The notes below the pieces were generated by a model, which was given only the letters and a program-made list of their open reading frames with translations, made no database searches and was not told where the DNA came from. Below, piece by piece: positions 47,781-57,082 of a stretch of DNA of 64,000 nt (position 1 is the first letter of the stretch; every line of letters starts with the position of its first letter). This DNA is from Shewanella schlegeliana. Lineage in GTDB: Bacteria; Pseudomonadota; Gammaproteobacteria; Enterobacterales; Shewanellaceae. Made by a program: the position numbers and the translations under genes. Location of the stretch: contig NZ_JAESVD010000008.1 in the NCBI RefSeq assembly GCF_016765635.1, positions 1 through 64,000 on the forward strand, read 5' to 3'.

Positions 47781-48674
47781 ATGCTAAGTGCAATGCGGAT
47801 CTTCATCAAAGTTGTTGAACTTGGTAGCTTCTCAAAAGCCGCCTATGTACTCAATATGGCCCCATCGAGCGTCGCCCGTAATATCGATAACCTTGAGCAA
47901 GACTTTAATGCTGTCTTATTAAAGCGCAGCACTCGACAGCTTTTATTGACCGAGGCTGGAGAACAATTTTTAGCAGGTGCTCGTAAACTCGTAAGCGATG
48001 AGCAATTACTTAAGGCATCACTGTCAAAGCAAGATCCACAGCCCGAGGGTACATTAAGGATTTCGGTATTCGAAGGTTTTGGCCGGGTAAAAATCTGCCC
48101 TATTCTGCCGGGATTTCTAGCCCAATATCCCAAGGTAAAGATTGAGATAGACTTAGACAATCAGCTTGTTGATTTGCATTCAGAAAACATTGATATCGCT
48201 ATCCGTATTGGAAGCCCCGCCGACTCCAGCCTGCATGCTAGAATGCTGATGGCTAACCAAACCTCACTCTGCGCTAGCCCTCGCTATTTAGCGCAGTTTG
48301 GTACGCCCAAAAAACCTGACGATCTGCAGCAACATAACTGTTTGCTACTCGACCGAGACAGACAGCGCACCTATTGGCATTTTCGTAAAGGTAAACAATA
48401 CAAAAAAGTCCCTGTGCAGGGCAATTTAACCTCAAGAGGCGGCACGCCCATTTTAGAGGCTGCTATTCATCATGGCGGTATCGTGCTGCTATCGAGTTGG
48501 ATGATGGATGACTTAATCGAAGATGGTAGCTTAGTGCGCTGTCTGCCCGAGTGGACGCCTTCTTTATCAGAGCAATCCAGTGGCGATATCTATGCGCTAT
48601 ACAGTGGCGGCAAACATATGCGTCCAGTGATCCGCGCCTTTATTGATTACCTAGTCAAAACACTAAAGCTATAA
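47781..48674 (+). CDS. LysR-family regulator next to the AhpD-like gene
   Basis: 297 residues. LysR helix-turn-helix with SFSKAAYVLNMAPSSVARNI and an effector-binding domain of the CrgA/DsdC-like type (IRIGSPADSSLHARML). Divergent from the AhpD-like gene with about 130 bases between, the common layout for a LysR and its target. Effector unknown. Confidence 0.9.
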   Translation: MLSAMRIFIKVVELGSFSKAAYVLNMAPSSVARNIDNLEQDFNAVLLKRSTRQLLLTEAGEQFLAGARKLVSDEQLLKASLSKQDPQPEGTLRISVFEGFGRVKICPILPGFLAQYPKVKIEIDLDNQLVDLHSENIDIAIRIGSPADSSLHARMLMANQTSLCASPRYLAQFGTPKKPDDLQQHNCLLLDRDRQRTYWHFRKGKQYKKVPVQGNLTSRGGTPILEAAIHHGGIVLLSSWMMDDLIEDGSLVRCLPEWTPSLSEQSSGDIYALYSGGKHMRPVIRAFIDYLVKTLKL

Positions 48675-48682
48675 CTAATAAA

Positions 48683-48710
48683 AAGCCGCATAAGCGATGA
48701 TATGCGGCTT
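48683..48710. terminator. Terminator between lysR and the thioredoxin-like gene
   Basis: Hairpin AAGCCGCATA-...-TATGCGGCTT with A/T tracts on both sides, between two convergent genes. Confidence 0.8.
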
Positions 48711-48737
48711 GTTATACAAGGTTTATCTTGGCTCACT

Positions 48738-49256
48738 TTAAGCCAGTAACATACGCCACCAGATCCCCGGTAAGCTGGTAAAGCCTGTGGTATAGGACAC
48801 CACTTTCCCCTCTTTGATGATCATCAAAGTCGGTGTGACATGTACCGACCAGTCACTAGCGCTGCGATTATCGGCATCATTGATCACCGGAAAGTGATAA
48901 CCGTACTCCTGCATATATTCACCAATCTCATTATTGGAACCCGATGCTATCGCCACACTCACCACGGGAAACGATGCAGAAATCGACTCCACCGATGGGC
49001 TCACCGAGCGACAAACCGGGCACCATGTGCCCCAGAAATAAACCAATACCGGCTCATTGGCACTCAAGATGGAGACATCAATTTTCTCGCCACCGATAGC
49101 CACACCGCTAATGGCAGGAAAATTATCGACCTCTAAGTTTCTACTGCGCCACTTATCCATTACCCATGCCACGCAGCTCACCAAGACAAGCAAAATCAAT
49201 AACTGCTTGAGCCAATAGCCAAGACGTTGTTTAAATGTGGGCTGTTTCTCTGTCAT
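48738..49256 (-). CDS. Membrane-anchored thioredoxin-like protein disulfide oxidoreductase
   Basis: About 172 residues. N-terminal membrane helix (about 15-35, QLLILLVLVSCVAWVM), then a periplasmic thioredoxin fold with the redox motif WCPVC in YFWGTWCPVCR and a cis-proline segment TPTLMII. Resembles ScsD/TlpA/DsbE-type proteins that reduce or transfer disulfides in the periplasm. Start chosen at 49256 because AAGGGA precedes it; two further ATGs lie upstream in frame. Confidence 0.88.
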   Translation of the reverse strand: MTEKQPTFKQRLGYWLKQLLILLVLVSCVAWVMDKWRSRNLEVDNFPAISGVAIGGEKIDVSILSANEPVLVYFWGTWCPVCRSVSPSVESISASFPVVSVAIASGSNNEIGEYMQEYGYHFPVINDADNRSASDWSVHVTPTLMIIKEGKVVSYTTGFTSLPGIWWRMLLA

Positions 49257-49413
49257 CAATCCCTTCATTACGCGCATAATGTCGCGAAGCTAAAATGAAT
49301 ATGTCATACCAATTAAATGCATAAGACCGGAGAAATGACAAAATAGTTCAGCACTCGCGGCTAATATCAAACGGTATAATAACCCGTTTCAGCTGCTAAC
49401 CTTCAGCCTTGTA

Positions 49414-51684
49414 CTAGCCCAAAGTACGCCTCAATTGCTTAGCAGCCCTAACTAAGTTAACTAACGCAGGCTCAACTTCATCCCATGTACGAGTCTTAAG
49501 ACCACAATCGGGATTCACCCAGAGTTGCTCAACAGGGATCTTGGTCGCGGCCTTTTCCATCAAACTTATCATCTCCTCTACCGTTGGCGTATTCGGTGAA
49601 TGAATATCGTAAACCCCAGGGCCTATCTCATTAGGATAATTAAAGTCTTCAAATGCATTGAGCAGCTCCATTCTAGAGCGCGAGGTCTCTATGGTGATCA
49701 CATCGGCGTCCATTGCCGCAATCGCCGCTATGGTCTCATTAAATTCGCTGTAACACATATGGGTGTGAATTTGCGTTTCGTTGTTAACGCCAGCGGCGCT
49801 GAGCTTAAAGGCATTGACCGCCCAGTTAAGATAATCCTGCCAATCGCTCTTTTTCAGCGGTAAACCTTCACGAAACGCAGGCTCATCGATTTGAATCATG
49901 CCAATCCCCGCATCTTGCAGCTCCATCACCTCATCACGAATGGCGAGAGCGATTTGAGTGGCTATCTGCTCACGACTGATATCTTCGCGGGCAAATGACC
50001 AATGCAGAATCGTTACCGGTCCGGTGAGCATGCCTTTAACGGGTTTCTCGGTAAGGCTTTGAGCAAATTTGGCCCACTCTACAGTCATGGCTGCAGGGCG
50101 TGATACATCACCATAAATAAGCGGCGGTTTAACGCAGCGAGAGCCGTAACTTTGTACCCAACCAAACTGGGTAAAACCAACCCCTTCAAGCTGCTCACCG
50201 AAATATTCCACCATATCGTTACGTTCTGCCTCACCATGAACCAGCACATCGATATCCAGCTTTAATTGGCGCTCTATGGTGTCTTTGGTCACTTGACGTA
50301 ACTGCAGATTATACTGCTCAAGGCTAATTTCACCTTTGCGCCAGCGACTGCGTAAGCCACGAATGGCTGGCGTTTGTGGAAAACTGCCTATGGTCGTGGT
50401 GGGAAGTAAAGGCAGGCGATACCTAGCTCGTTGGGCAGCTTGTCTTACTGGGAAAGCATCATCACGCTGATAATCTTGCTCAGTTAGTGCATCGACACGA
50501 GCGATCACCTGTTGATTCGCCGCCTCAGCACGAGCATCACGCCTTGCTTGGCATTCGAGCACAATCGCATTGGCCTCGGCTGAATTAGGCTCCGTGAGTA
50601 ACAGTTTGAGCTTTGTGAGCTCAGCAAGCTTTTGTTTGGCAAAAGAGAGTTGCAGCTTAAGCTCTGGTGCAAGGTTGGTTTCTATCTCTAAATCCACCGG
50701 GCTATGCAGCAAAGAGCAGGAGGGTGACAACCATAAACGCTGCTTAAGATCCCCCACGACACTCGATAACCCCTCTGCGAGTTCGTCAAGCTCTGCCGCC
50801 CATACGTTACGACCGTTAATCACGCCCGCCGATAACACTTGCTCTGCGCCTAAACTGGGGAGGAATGTTTGTAACTGCTCCGGGGCCGTCACTAGGTCTA
50901 AATGCAGGCCTGCAACGGGTAAGTCGGCCACGAGATGATGATGGTGAGCGATGCTGCCGTAATAACTGGCTAGTAACACCTTTAACTGACTGTTTGCCAA
51001 TGAGGTATAGCTCTGACTGATAGCTGCTTGCCAATCGCTATTTAGCTCTAATGCCAAAACGGGTTCATCGAGCTGCACCCACTCGACCCCTTGGCTAGCA
51101 AAACGCTGTAAGATCTTTTGGTACGCCTCAATCAGTCTTGGCAGTAAGCTTAACTTATTAAATTCCCCCTCGACCGTTTTAGACAGATACAGGAAAGAGA
51201 CAGGCCCTAAGATCACCGGCTTTGCCTGATAGCCTAGAGCCTGAGCCTCACTCACTTCATCAAACAGCTGTTGATAATCGATGTCGAAGCGCTGGTCTTC
51301 GGTGAGCTCGGGAACGATATAGTGATAATTTGTATTGAAAAACTTGGTCATCTCGGCGGCTGGTGCATCTTTGCCACTCGGTGCTCGGCCACGACCGATA
51401 CGAAATAGAGTATCAAGATCCGTTGGCGTCTCTCCACGGTGCCGCTTAGGGATCGCCCCCAGAGTCACACTCAAGGTCAACACCTGATCATAGAAAGCAA
51501 AATCGCCAACAGGCAGTAATCTAACCCCGGCATCAGCCTGCCAGCGCCAATGTGTTTGACGTAATTCCCTAGCAACTTCATGTAACCGTGACTGCTCAAT
51601 CTCACCGCGCCAATACTTCTCTAAGGCAAACTTTAGCTCTCGTTGACGACCAATACGTGGAAAGCCCAAATTATTTAATTGCAT
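49414..51684 (-). CDS. metE: Cobalamin-independent methionine synthase MetE
   Basis: 756 residues, full length. Transfers methyl from methyltetrahydrofolate-triglutamate to homocysteine without B12. N-terminal half begins MQLNNLGFPRIGRQRELKFA. The C-terminal catalytic half has zinc ligands in HTHMCYSEF (His, Cys), VITIETSRS (Glu) and NPDCGLKTR (Cys), plus LPTTTIGSFPQT. Divergent from metR. Both MetJ-type boxes and a MetR-like site sit in the gap. Expected to be repressed by methionine/SAM via MetJ and activated by MetR with homocysteine. Confidence 0.97.
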   Translation of the reverse strand: MQLNNLGFPRIGRQRELKFALEKYWRGEIEQSRLHEVARELRQTHWRWQADAGVRLLPVGDFAFYDQVLTLSVTLGAIPKRHRGETPTDLDTLFRIGRGRAPSGKDAPAAEMTKFFNTNYHYIVPELTEDQRFDIDYQQLFDEVSEAQALGYQAKPVILGPVSFLYLSKTVEGEFNKLSLLPRLIEAYQKILQRFASQGVEWVQLDEPVLALELNSDWQAAISQSYTSLANSQLKVLLASYYGSIAHHHHLVADLPVAGLHLDLVTAPEQLQTFLPSLGAEQVLSAGVINGRNVWAAELDELAEGLSSVVGDLKQRLWLSPSCSLLHSPVDLEIETNLAPELKLQLSFAKQKLAELTKLKLLLTEPNSAEANAIVLECQARRDARAEAANQQVIARVDALTEQDYQRDDAFPVRQAAQRARYRLPLLPTTTIGSFPQTPAIRGLRSRWRKGEISLEQYNLQLRQVTKDTIERQLKLDIDVLVHGEAERNDMVEYFGEQLEGVGFTQFGWVQSYGSRCVKPPLIYGDVSRPAAMTVEWAKFAQSLTEKPVKGMLTGPVTILHWSFAREDISREQIATQIALAIRDEVMELQDAGIGMIQIDEPAFREGLPLKKSDWQDYLNWAVNAFKLSAAGVNNETQIHTHMCYSEFNETIAAIAAMDADVITIETSRSRMELLNAFEDFNYPNEIGPGVYDIHSPNTPTVEEMISLMEKAATKIPVEQLWVNPDCGLKTRTWDEVEPALVNLVRAAKQLRRTLG

Positions 51685-51764
51685 ATTGTATACCTTTTGA
51701 TGTTAAGATGAGTAAAATTCAGAGTTAACGCCCTTCTGAATGACATATAACGAAATACAACAAC

Positions 51765-51788
51765 GGGCGTCTGGACGTCTAGAAGTTT
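51765..51788. promoter_or_regulatory. Three tandem MetJ-type met boxes
   Basis: Consecutive 8-mers GGGCGTCT (51765-51772), GGACGTCT (51773-51780) and AGAAGTTT (51781-51788) match AGACGTCT at 6, 7 and 6 of 8 positions. They abut exactly as MetJ operators do. Located in the metE-metR gap. The repressor gene itself is not in this window. Confidence 0.75.
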
Positions 51789-51836
51789 ATTGTGATAGCC
51801 TTGGTATTCGCAATCGAAACGAATTCAAGCGCTACA

Positions 51837-51849
51837 TGAGCGAATTTCA
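51837..51849. promoter_or_regulatory. MetR-like binding site
   Basis: TGAGCGAATTTCA matches the MetR consensus TGAA-N5-TTCA with one mismatch. It sits within the longer dyad CATGAGCGAATTTCATG. It ends 12 bases before the metR start, so it fits autoregulation of metR or control of metE. Confidence 0.6.
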
Positions 51850-51861
51850 TGTGAGGATAAT

Positions 51862-52764
51862 ATGATAGAGCTTAGACATTTACGTACGTTAGTTGCCCTA
51901 AAGGAAAGCGGCAGCCTCGCTGGGGCTGCAAAAAAACGCTTCGTCACTCAGTCGGCACTGTCGCATCAGATCAAGGAATTAGAGACGCGTATTAACTCCG
52001 CTATTTTTGTGCGTAAGAGTAAGCCCCTCTCTTTTACACAAGAAGGCGCGAGACTGCTCAACCTTGCTGAAGATATTCTGCCAAAAGTGATCGAAACCGA
52101 GTTTGATCTGAAAAGAGGCTTAGAGGATGGTGACAACCACCTAGGCGTGGGTATCGAATGTCATAGCTGTTTTCGCTGGTTAATGCCGGTGATGGAAGAG
52201 TTTAGACAGCAATACCCTCAAGCCGATCTGGATCTATCTAGCCGTCACCTATTCGATTCCATCAACGCCCTTGAGCAAGGTGAGCTCGATGTTGTACTGA
52301 CATCTGATCCCGTGCCGGGTCAATCGATTGCCTATCAACATCTATTCGATTTTGAAGTGAGATTAGTGATCGCCAGTGATCACCCTCTAGCGCAACAGGA
52401 ATATGTCACACCTAAGCAACTAGAGAACTTGCCTATTTTAAGTTATCCGGTTTCACTTGAGCGTTTAGATCTCTATCGTCACTTCCTAGAGCCTGCAGGC
52501 ATAAAAGCAGGACCGCAAGTTAAGTGCGATCTGACCATGATGCTACTACAGCGAATCGCCTGTAAGGACGGTATCGCGGCGCTACCAAGCTGGTCGATTA
52601 GCGAAGCCCACGGCCTAAGTCTAACGAGCGTGAAGTTAGGCCCTGAAGGTCTGAAACGCCCATTGTTTGGTGCCTACCGTCGTAACGGTGCCAACGCACG
52701 CCTAGCTCAGCACTGGTTAGAGTTGGTAGCAAAAGAAGGTTTAGCAAAGCAGAGACTAAACTAA
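51862..52764 (+). CDS. metR: LysR-family activator MetR
   Basis: 300 residues. Begins MIELRHLRTLVALKESGSL, and the helix-turn-helix runs through AAKKRFVTQSALSHQIKELE. These and the ECHSCFRWLMPVMEEFR segment are characteristic of MetR. Divergent from metE, the standard arrangement. Activates metE and other methionine genes with homocysteine as coactivator. GAGGATAAT precedes the ATG. Confidence 0.95.
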   Translation: MIELRHLRTLVALKESGSLAGAAKKRFVTQSALSHQIKELETRINSAIFVRKSKPLSFTQEGARLLNLAEDILPKVIETEFDLKRGLEDGDNHLGVGIECHSCFRWLMPVMEEFRQQYPQADLDLSSRHLFDSINALEQGELDVVLTSDPVPGQSIAYQHLFDFEVRLVIASDHPLAQQEYVTPKQLENLPILSYPVSLERLDLYRHFLEPAGIKAGPQVKCDLTMMLLQRIACKDGIAALPSWSISEAHGLSLTSVKLGPEGLKRPLFGAYRRNGANARLAQHWLELVAKEGLAKQRLN

Positions 52765-52781
52765 ATGAAATGAAACAGAAA

Positions 52782-52806
52782 AGCCTGCAGATTTGCAGGC
52801 TTTTTA
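52782..52806. terminator. Terminator after metR
   Basis: Hairpin AGCCTGCAGATTTGCAGGCT followed by TTTTAAT; the left side is A-rich and may serve the convergent HDOD gene. Confidence 0.88.
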
Positions 52807-52838
52807 ATATGACTGTCTTGCCCTGAGATAACTTGAGT

Positions 52839-53567
52839 TTATACGGCTCTGAGTAGAAGATTTCGCTTAGCGAGTACTCTTCTTAATATCAGGCCAGGCG
52901 AGTTAACGTTATGGGTTTGGCGTAAGTTGTGTGCCACCATAAACTCGCCACAGAGCTCTTCATCTAAGCCCAATGACTCGAACGCTTCGATGGTGAGCGT
53001 CTGTTGCTTATCTTCAATCACAGATTTAAGCACACTTAGCGGATAGGGCTCTTTAAGCTCAGAGTTGAGATAAGCAAACGCCGTAAGGGCGATGATCTCA
53101 CCAAATACACTAAACAAGGCTAAGGTCTGCACTTCATCAGGGTTAATCTGTACGTTATCCATTTGATGAAGCTGATCGACAGCATCGACAGCAATCGACT
53201 CGGTTAATGTCCAATATCCCTGAACCAACTTCTTATAAGGCTGCTCCAACTCATCTAGGCGCTCTTTCAAGTAAAAGGTAAACGCGTAACGATAGATATT
53301 GACCTGACCTAATCGCACTAAAGCATCTTTTAATGAACGATTTTTTGTCGACTGAGGCGTTGCGTGGTCTGCACTGCTGCTACGCCATAACAGGTGAGCA
53401 GATAAGGCAGGATCTGACGAGACGATGTCGATGACATTGCGGATATCGCCGTCTGCTATGATAGCCTTCTTCAAAGGGATAAGGATCCCTCTACGACCTA
53501 TTACCTGCTCTTCATTGCTGATAATAGCACGTACTTGAGTAAATACTTGCTGCTCAAGATCTGTCAT
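52839..53567 (-). CDS. HDOD-domain signalling protein
   Basis: 242 residues. The HDOD pattern is seen in IVSSDPALSAHLLWRSSSA, SLKDALVRLGQVNIYR and the Tyr/Phe-rich helix that follows. HDOD domains are catalytically dead HD-like modules linked to two-component and c-di-GMP signalling. No extra output domain is attached. Short for the class, and function not assigned. Confidence 0.88.
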   Translation of the reverse strand: MTDLEQQVFTQVRAIISNEEQVIGRRGILIPLKKAIIADGDIRNVIDIVSSDPALSAHLLWRSSSADHATPQSTKNRSLKDALVRLGQVNIYRYAFTFYLKERLDELEQPYKKLVQGYWTLTESIAVDAVDQLHQMDNVQINPDEVQTLALFSVFGEIIALTAFAYLNSELKEPYPLSVLKSVIEDKQQTLTIEAFESLGLDEELCGEFMVAHNLRQTHNVNSPGLILRRVLAKRNLLLRAV

Positions 53568-53838
53568 GGGAAACGTTAAACCTTATTCTTCTAATATTGA
53601 TCCGCAAACTACTTAACGCTCCTAACTGGAGACCACAAAAGTAGCTTGGTTTTATCTGAACTAATTCTATATAAATTAACCCATAATTTGAGGCTAAAGG
53701 TCAAGCCATATACGCCATTACCTTATCAAGTTTCTAATGTTTTCGGCGTATTAATTTAACTAAGCCGAACAAAACTGTGATAAAGCCTGCAAACTAGCCA
53801 TAGGACGAGGCGTTTAACTCTCTCTGTAACGACTGTGA

Positions 53839-54453
53839 CTATATCGCTTGGTAAATTGCCTGGGCGAGTTCTAAATAACCCGCGTCATTTAAATGTATTG
53901 CGTCAGACTTTTTACTCGGGCTCTTCAACAGGCTGCTTAGCGTATCTTCTATTAACACTAACTGGTATTCATCGGCTAATTCGGCATAAATTGGAGAGGG
54001 AGACAGGAATAAACTCTTTTGTGGTACCGCCACTAGCAACACAGGGATCTGCTTTGCCTGAGCCTGTTCAATCATATTCGCCAAGTTCGCCTTGGTCTTA
54101 TCCTGTGGCTGATTGCGAAGAAAATCATTGCCCCCCTCTAGTAAGATTAATAGCTCAGGGTTATGCCTTGCTAGTAACTCAGCTAAGCGCTGCTTACCTG
54201 CAGATGTGGTTTCCCCCGAGACACCAGCATTAATCACCTCATAGCCGCTAATACCGGCAAGCTGATTTGGATAATCCAGCCCCTTACTGGCACCGACACC
54301 ATAGGTCAGGCTATCACCAAAGGCTAGTACCCGCGCATTTTCTGTTAACGGTGGAATGCTCGGGCCTGAACAAGCTTGTAATAATAGCAAAGGCACAATA
54401 ACCAATAGACGGAATAACCTAACTGCACGGCGATAAGAAAAATGGCGTTTCAT
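53839..54453 (-). CDS. SGNH-family arylesterase/thioesterase, lipoprotein
   Basis: 204 residues. Signal peptide with lipobox LLQACSG. The four SGNH blocks are present: AFGDSLTYG (Ser), VSGETT (Gly), LEGGNDFL (Asn) and SDAIHLNDAGY (Asp, His). This is the TesA/lysophospholipase L1 type, here anchored rather than soluble. It hydrolyses esters or thioesters in the periplasm. Convergent with nothing; downstream gap has no terminator I recognise. Confidence 0.92.
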   Translation of the reverse strand: MKRHFSYRRAVRLFRLLVIVPLLLLQACSGPSIPPLTENARVLAFGDSLTYGVGASKGLDYPNQLAGISGYEVINAGVSGETTSAGKQRLAELLARHNPELLILLEGGNDFLRNQPQDKTKANLANMIEQAQAKQIPVLLVAVPQKSLFLSPSPIYAELADEYQLVLIEDTLSSLLKSPSKKSDAIHLNDAGYLELAQAIYQAI

Positions 54454-54509
54454 CGGTCAACCTTATGGATTGAAATCAAATTGGTATTAGCCAAAAATAA
54501 CATAAAAAA

Positions 54510-54535
54510 AGCCAGACTCAAGGTCTGGCTTAGAG
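54510..54535 (-). terminator. Terminator of btuB
   Basis: On the minus strand, AGCCAGACCTTGAGTCTGGCT is followed by seven T. It ends about 20 bases after the btuB stop. Confidence 0.9.
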
Positions 54536-54550
54536 TGTTATCCCATCAAG

Positions 54551-56404
54551 TTAAAATGCTTGGTAGCTGACACTAAAGAACAACTCTCTTCCCGGGCCAA
54601 AGTAGTTTTTATCTGAGATAATCTCTTCATCAAACAGGTTATTGGCCTTCAATCTTAGACTCCAAGCATCATCAATTTGGTAACCAACGCTGAGGTCTAA
54701 CTTATGGTAAGCATCTAAAAACTGCTCAGATCCGGCATAGCGTTTGCCCTGATAATGGTAGTTAGCCAGCAGATCAAACTGCAGCCAAGTGTAGCTCAAC
54801 ATATAGTTAAACTCGTTCTCGCTGCGGCCAATAAGTTGCTCTCCCGTCTGCGTATTTTCAGCATCCAGATAGGTATAGCCCAGCTGATGGTCAAGCCCAA
54901 ACAACTGGTAATGAGCCGACAGCTCTACCCCGGTGATCTTGGCTTCATTGATGTTGGCAGGTTTCCAAATATCCCAGCCAAAATCATCTTTTTCACCCGT
55001 TGGGGCCCAAGCGATCAGGTTATCAATCTTATTTTGGAACACACTGATATAAGCACGAAAGGCTTGGTTATTAAAATGCAAAGTGAGGTCATAACTTTCA
55101 GCCGTTTCAGAGAGCAGTTCAGGATTACCTGAATCCGGCCAGTATAAGTCGTTAAAGGTCGGCGCTTTAAACGCAGTGCCCGTTGTCGCAGCAAAACTCC
55201 ATTGCTCATTAAACTGATAAGCAAGGCTGGCATTATAGGAGAGTTCATTATCGATATTTTCCACATCATCATAACGTACAGCAACTTCAGCCAGCAGCTT
55301 ACTCCACTGCTTTTGTACTAATGCATAGACTGCAAAAATATCGCGCTGATCTTGAGCGTAATCTCCTTTTACTTGCTCTGTAGACCAATCTATACCGCCT
55401 GTTAGGGTAAGCTCATCGGCAGCTAAGTACTGATTACTCCAGTTAACTTGATCTCGCTTAGTTTCAAATTCCGCAATGGCAACGCTTGCGTCGTCACCAC
55501 GGAAGTTTTCGTTATTATCCCGAGACTGGCTCAAGGCTAACTTACTGGTGAACTTATCATTATGGTACTGACCCGCAAGGTTCCACAGGTAATTCTCATA
55601 GTCAGACTCATCGGCAGAACCCGACGCATAGATATCGTCGTATTGTGTATTGCCTTTATCGTACTGACCATTCCAAATCGCTTGCCAATTCGAGTTGATC
55701 TGCTGTGAACCTTTTAGTGAAAGGGCGTTGCGTTTATAACCGTCATCGTCATTTTCCACCTCGGCACCATTGTAAACATCATAGCCCTTAGACTGCTCAT
55801 GGTTTACCGCGATGGTCGTACTCCCCTCCCCATGGCTCATACCAGCGCCAAATGAGCCACGAATGTAGTCATCGCTGCCATATTCCGCACCAGCAAACCA
55901 CTCTCCACCACTAAGTTGACGGGTGAAAATTTGAATGACGCCGCCAATCGCATCGCTCCCCCAAACAGAGGCTCTTGGGCCTTTAAGCACTTCGATACGC
56001 TCGATGTTCTCAGGTGAAAGCGTGTTAAAACTCACGGTGCCCAGTGTCGCGGAGCCAACTTTAACGCCATCAACTAGCACCAAAACATGATTTGAATTGC
56101 TGCCACGAATACTAATTGAGGTCGCCTGCCCCGCACCACCATTGCGCGATACACTCACCCCAGGTAGTGTTTCCAAAACATCGGCAACAGACTTAGGATT
56201 CAAACGTACAATCTCTTCGCGCTCAATAGTATTGATAACGGTCAGTTGCTGATCTGCCGTTCTATCGAAACGTGAACCGGTTACGGTGATCGTTTCATCA
56301 ATGTTTGCAGAGGTGATATTGGTTTCTTCGGCCTGCGCCGAAAATGCAGATAAACTGATAAGACTGCTCACGAGCAGTGCGATTTTAGATGGTTGTGTTC
56401 CCAT
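54551..56404 (-). CDS. btuB: TonB-dependent vitamin B12 receptor BtuB
   Basis: 617 residues, the BtuB length. Signal peptide ending FSAQA; TonB box ETITVTGSR; plug domain (about 50-165) with VADVLETLPGVSVSRNGGAG and then VLKGPRASVWGSDAIGGVI; C-terminal 22-strand barrel finishing LFFSVSYQAF with a terminal Phe. Imports cobalamins through the outer membrane. The identification as BtuB rather than another siderophore receptor rests on the cobalamin riboswitch in its leader together with the sequence type. AAAGG lies just before the start. Confidence 0.93.
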   Translation of the reverse strand: MGTQPSKIALLVSSLISLSAFSAQAEETNITSANIDETITVTGSRFDRTADQQLTVINTIEREEIVRLNPKSVADVLETLPGVSVSRNGGAGQATSISIRGSNSNHVLVLVDGVKVGSATLGTVSFNTLSPENIERIEVLKGPRASVWGSDAIGGVIQIFTRQLSGGEWFAGAEYGSDDYIRGSFGAGMSHGEGSTTIAVNHEQSKGYDVYNGAEVENDDDGYKRNALSLKGSQQINSNWQAIWNGQYDKGNTQYDDIYASGSADESDYENYLWNLAGQYHNDKFTSKLALSQSRDNNENFRGDDASVAIAEFETKRDQVNWSNQYLAADELTLTGGIDWSTEQVKGDYAQDQRDIFAVYALVQKQWSKLLAEVAVRYDDVENIDNELSYNASLAYQFNEQWSFAATTGTAFKAPTFNDLYWPDSGNPELLSETAESYDLTLHFNNQAFRAYISVFQNKIDNLIAWAPTGEKDDFGWDIWKPANINEAKITGVELSAHYQLFGLDHQLGYTYLDAENTQTGEQLIGRSENEFNYMLSYTWLQFDLLANYHYQGKRYAGSEQFLDAYHKLDLSVGYQIDDAWSLRLKANNLFDEEIISDKNYFGPGRELFFSVSYQAF

Positions 56405-56540
56405 TTACCTTTGACTCCTAAAGGAAAACGGGGCAAAAACGTCACGGTGATACAAGCCAGAAATGGAAAAAACCTCCATTTAACGGGTTCGTTCAATTGC
56501 CGCATTTCGAGATCTGCCCGCCGAAATCATCGAAATCACT

Positions 56541-56705
56541 TTGCTGGCCGGTCTCCGGACTTAGGTTCTGTATTACTCAGTAATACACGAGTACAAGCTT
56601 TACAACACCTATCCATTAAGGCGCACTCGTCTCTCACCATTCACCGTTGCGGGGGCAGTGTCAGAATTTAACTGACTTCCCGATTATCCCTAATACCAAT
56701 AGGTA
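56541..56705 (-). ncRNA. Cobalamin (B12) riboswitch upstream of btuB
   Basis: The minus strand reads, in order: GGTATTAGGGATAATCGGGAAG at the 5' side (given here in two parts, GGTATTAGGG and ATAATCGGGAAG), CTGCCCCCGCAACGGTGA, and the B12 box AGTCCGGAGACCGGCC (56546-56561), matching AGYCMGGAGACCnGCC. These are the conserved core elements of the class. When B12 is high it should lower btuB expression. Between the box and the btuB start an AAATGGA/TCCATTT hairpin (around 56470-56485) may be part of the expression platform. Confidence 0.95.
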
Positions 56706-56708
56706 TAA

Positions 56709-56722
56709 GTTGCAGCTGCAAC
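56709..56722. promoter_or_regulatory. Perfect 14-base palindrome just upstream of the riboswitch
   Basis: GTTGCAGCTGCAAC, four bases beyond the 5' end of the riboswitch core. Could be an operator or the first stem of the leader RNA; unassigned. Confidence 0.35.
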
Positions 56723-56767
56723 ATAAGGCACCAATAAAGTTGACTAAATTACTCTGTTTTATTCAAT

Positions 56768-56796
56768 TATATACTTGTTATCCCTCAGAGCGACAA
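56768..56796 (-). promoter_or_regulatory. Candidate promoter of the btuB leader
   Basis: Minus strand has -35 TTGTCG (56791-56796), a 17-base spacer and -10 TATATA (56768-56773). It would start the transcript about 55 bases before the riboswitch core. The remaining sequence up to 57045 shows nothing else I can name. Confidence 0.5.
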
Positions 56797-57047
56797 AGCA
56801 TCATCTCAGAGAGTGCGCGCATTATAGACGTCTATACGGTTAAATGTCTAACTTAACCATCAGAGAAGGCAGTCTTTTAGAATAGCGTTTTTCATTACAT
56901 CAGTCCTTACCCAGTGAGCGAGCTTGCTCTGGTTTACAGCAGACCATTAAAAACAAAAATAATCAGAAAGGTTATGGGGGGGAAATAAAGCGGCGCAACA
57001 AAGACTAGCTAGGGTTGAGCCGTTCTGCGTCTACGAAGGGAGTCAAA

Positions 57048-57075
57048 AAAGCGAATCCACTGCATCCGCTTTTTA
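57048..57075 (-). terminator. Probable terminator of the FMN reductase gene
   Basis: Imperfect minus-strand hairpin AGCGGATGC-AGT-GGATTCGCT followed by six T. Confidence 0.65.
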
Positions 57076-57082
57076 TTAACGA

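Noticed and set aside
53835..54233. 132-codon plus-strand open frame
   Set aside because: Shadow of the SGNH esterase gene, whose four catalytic motifs are clear on the other strand.
56393..56856. Two plus-strand open frames in the btuB upstream region
   Set aside because: They overlap the cobalamin riboswitch on the opposite strand and have no protein-like features.
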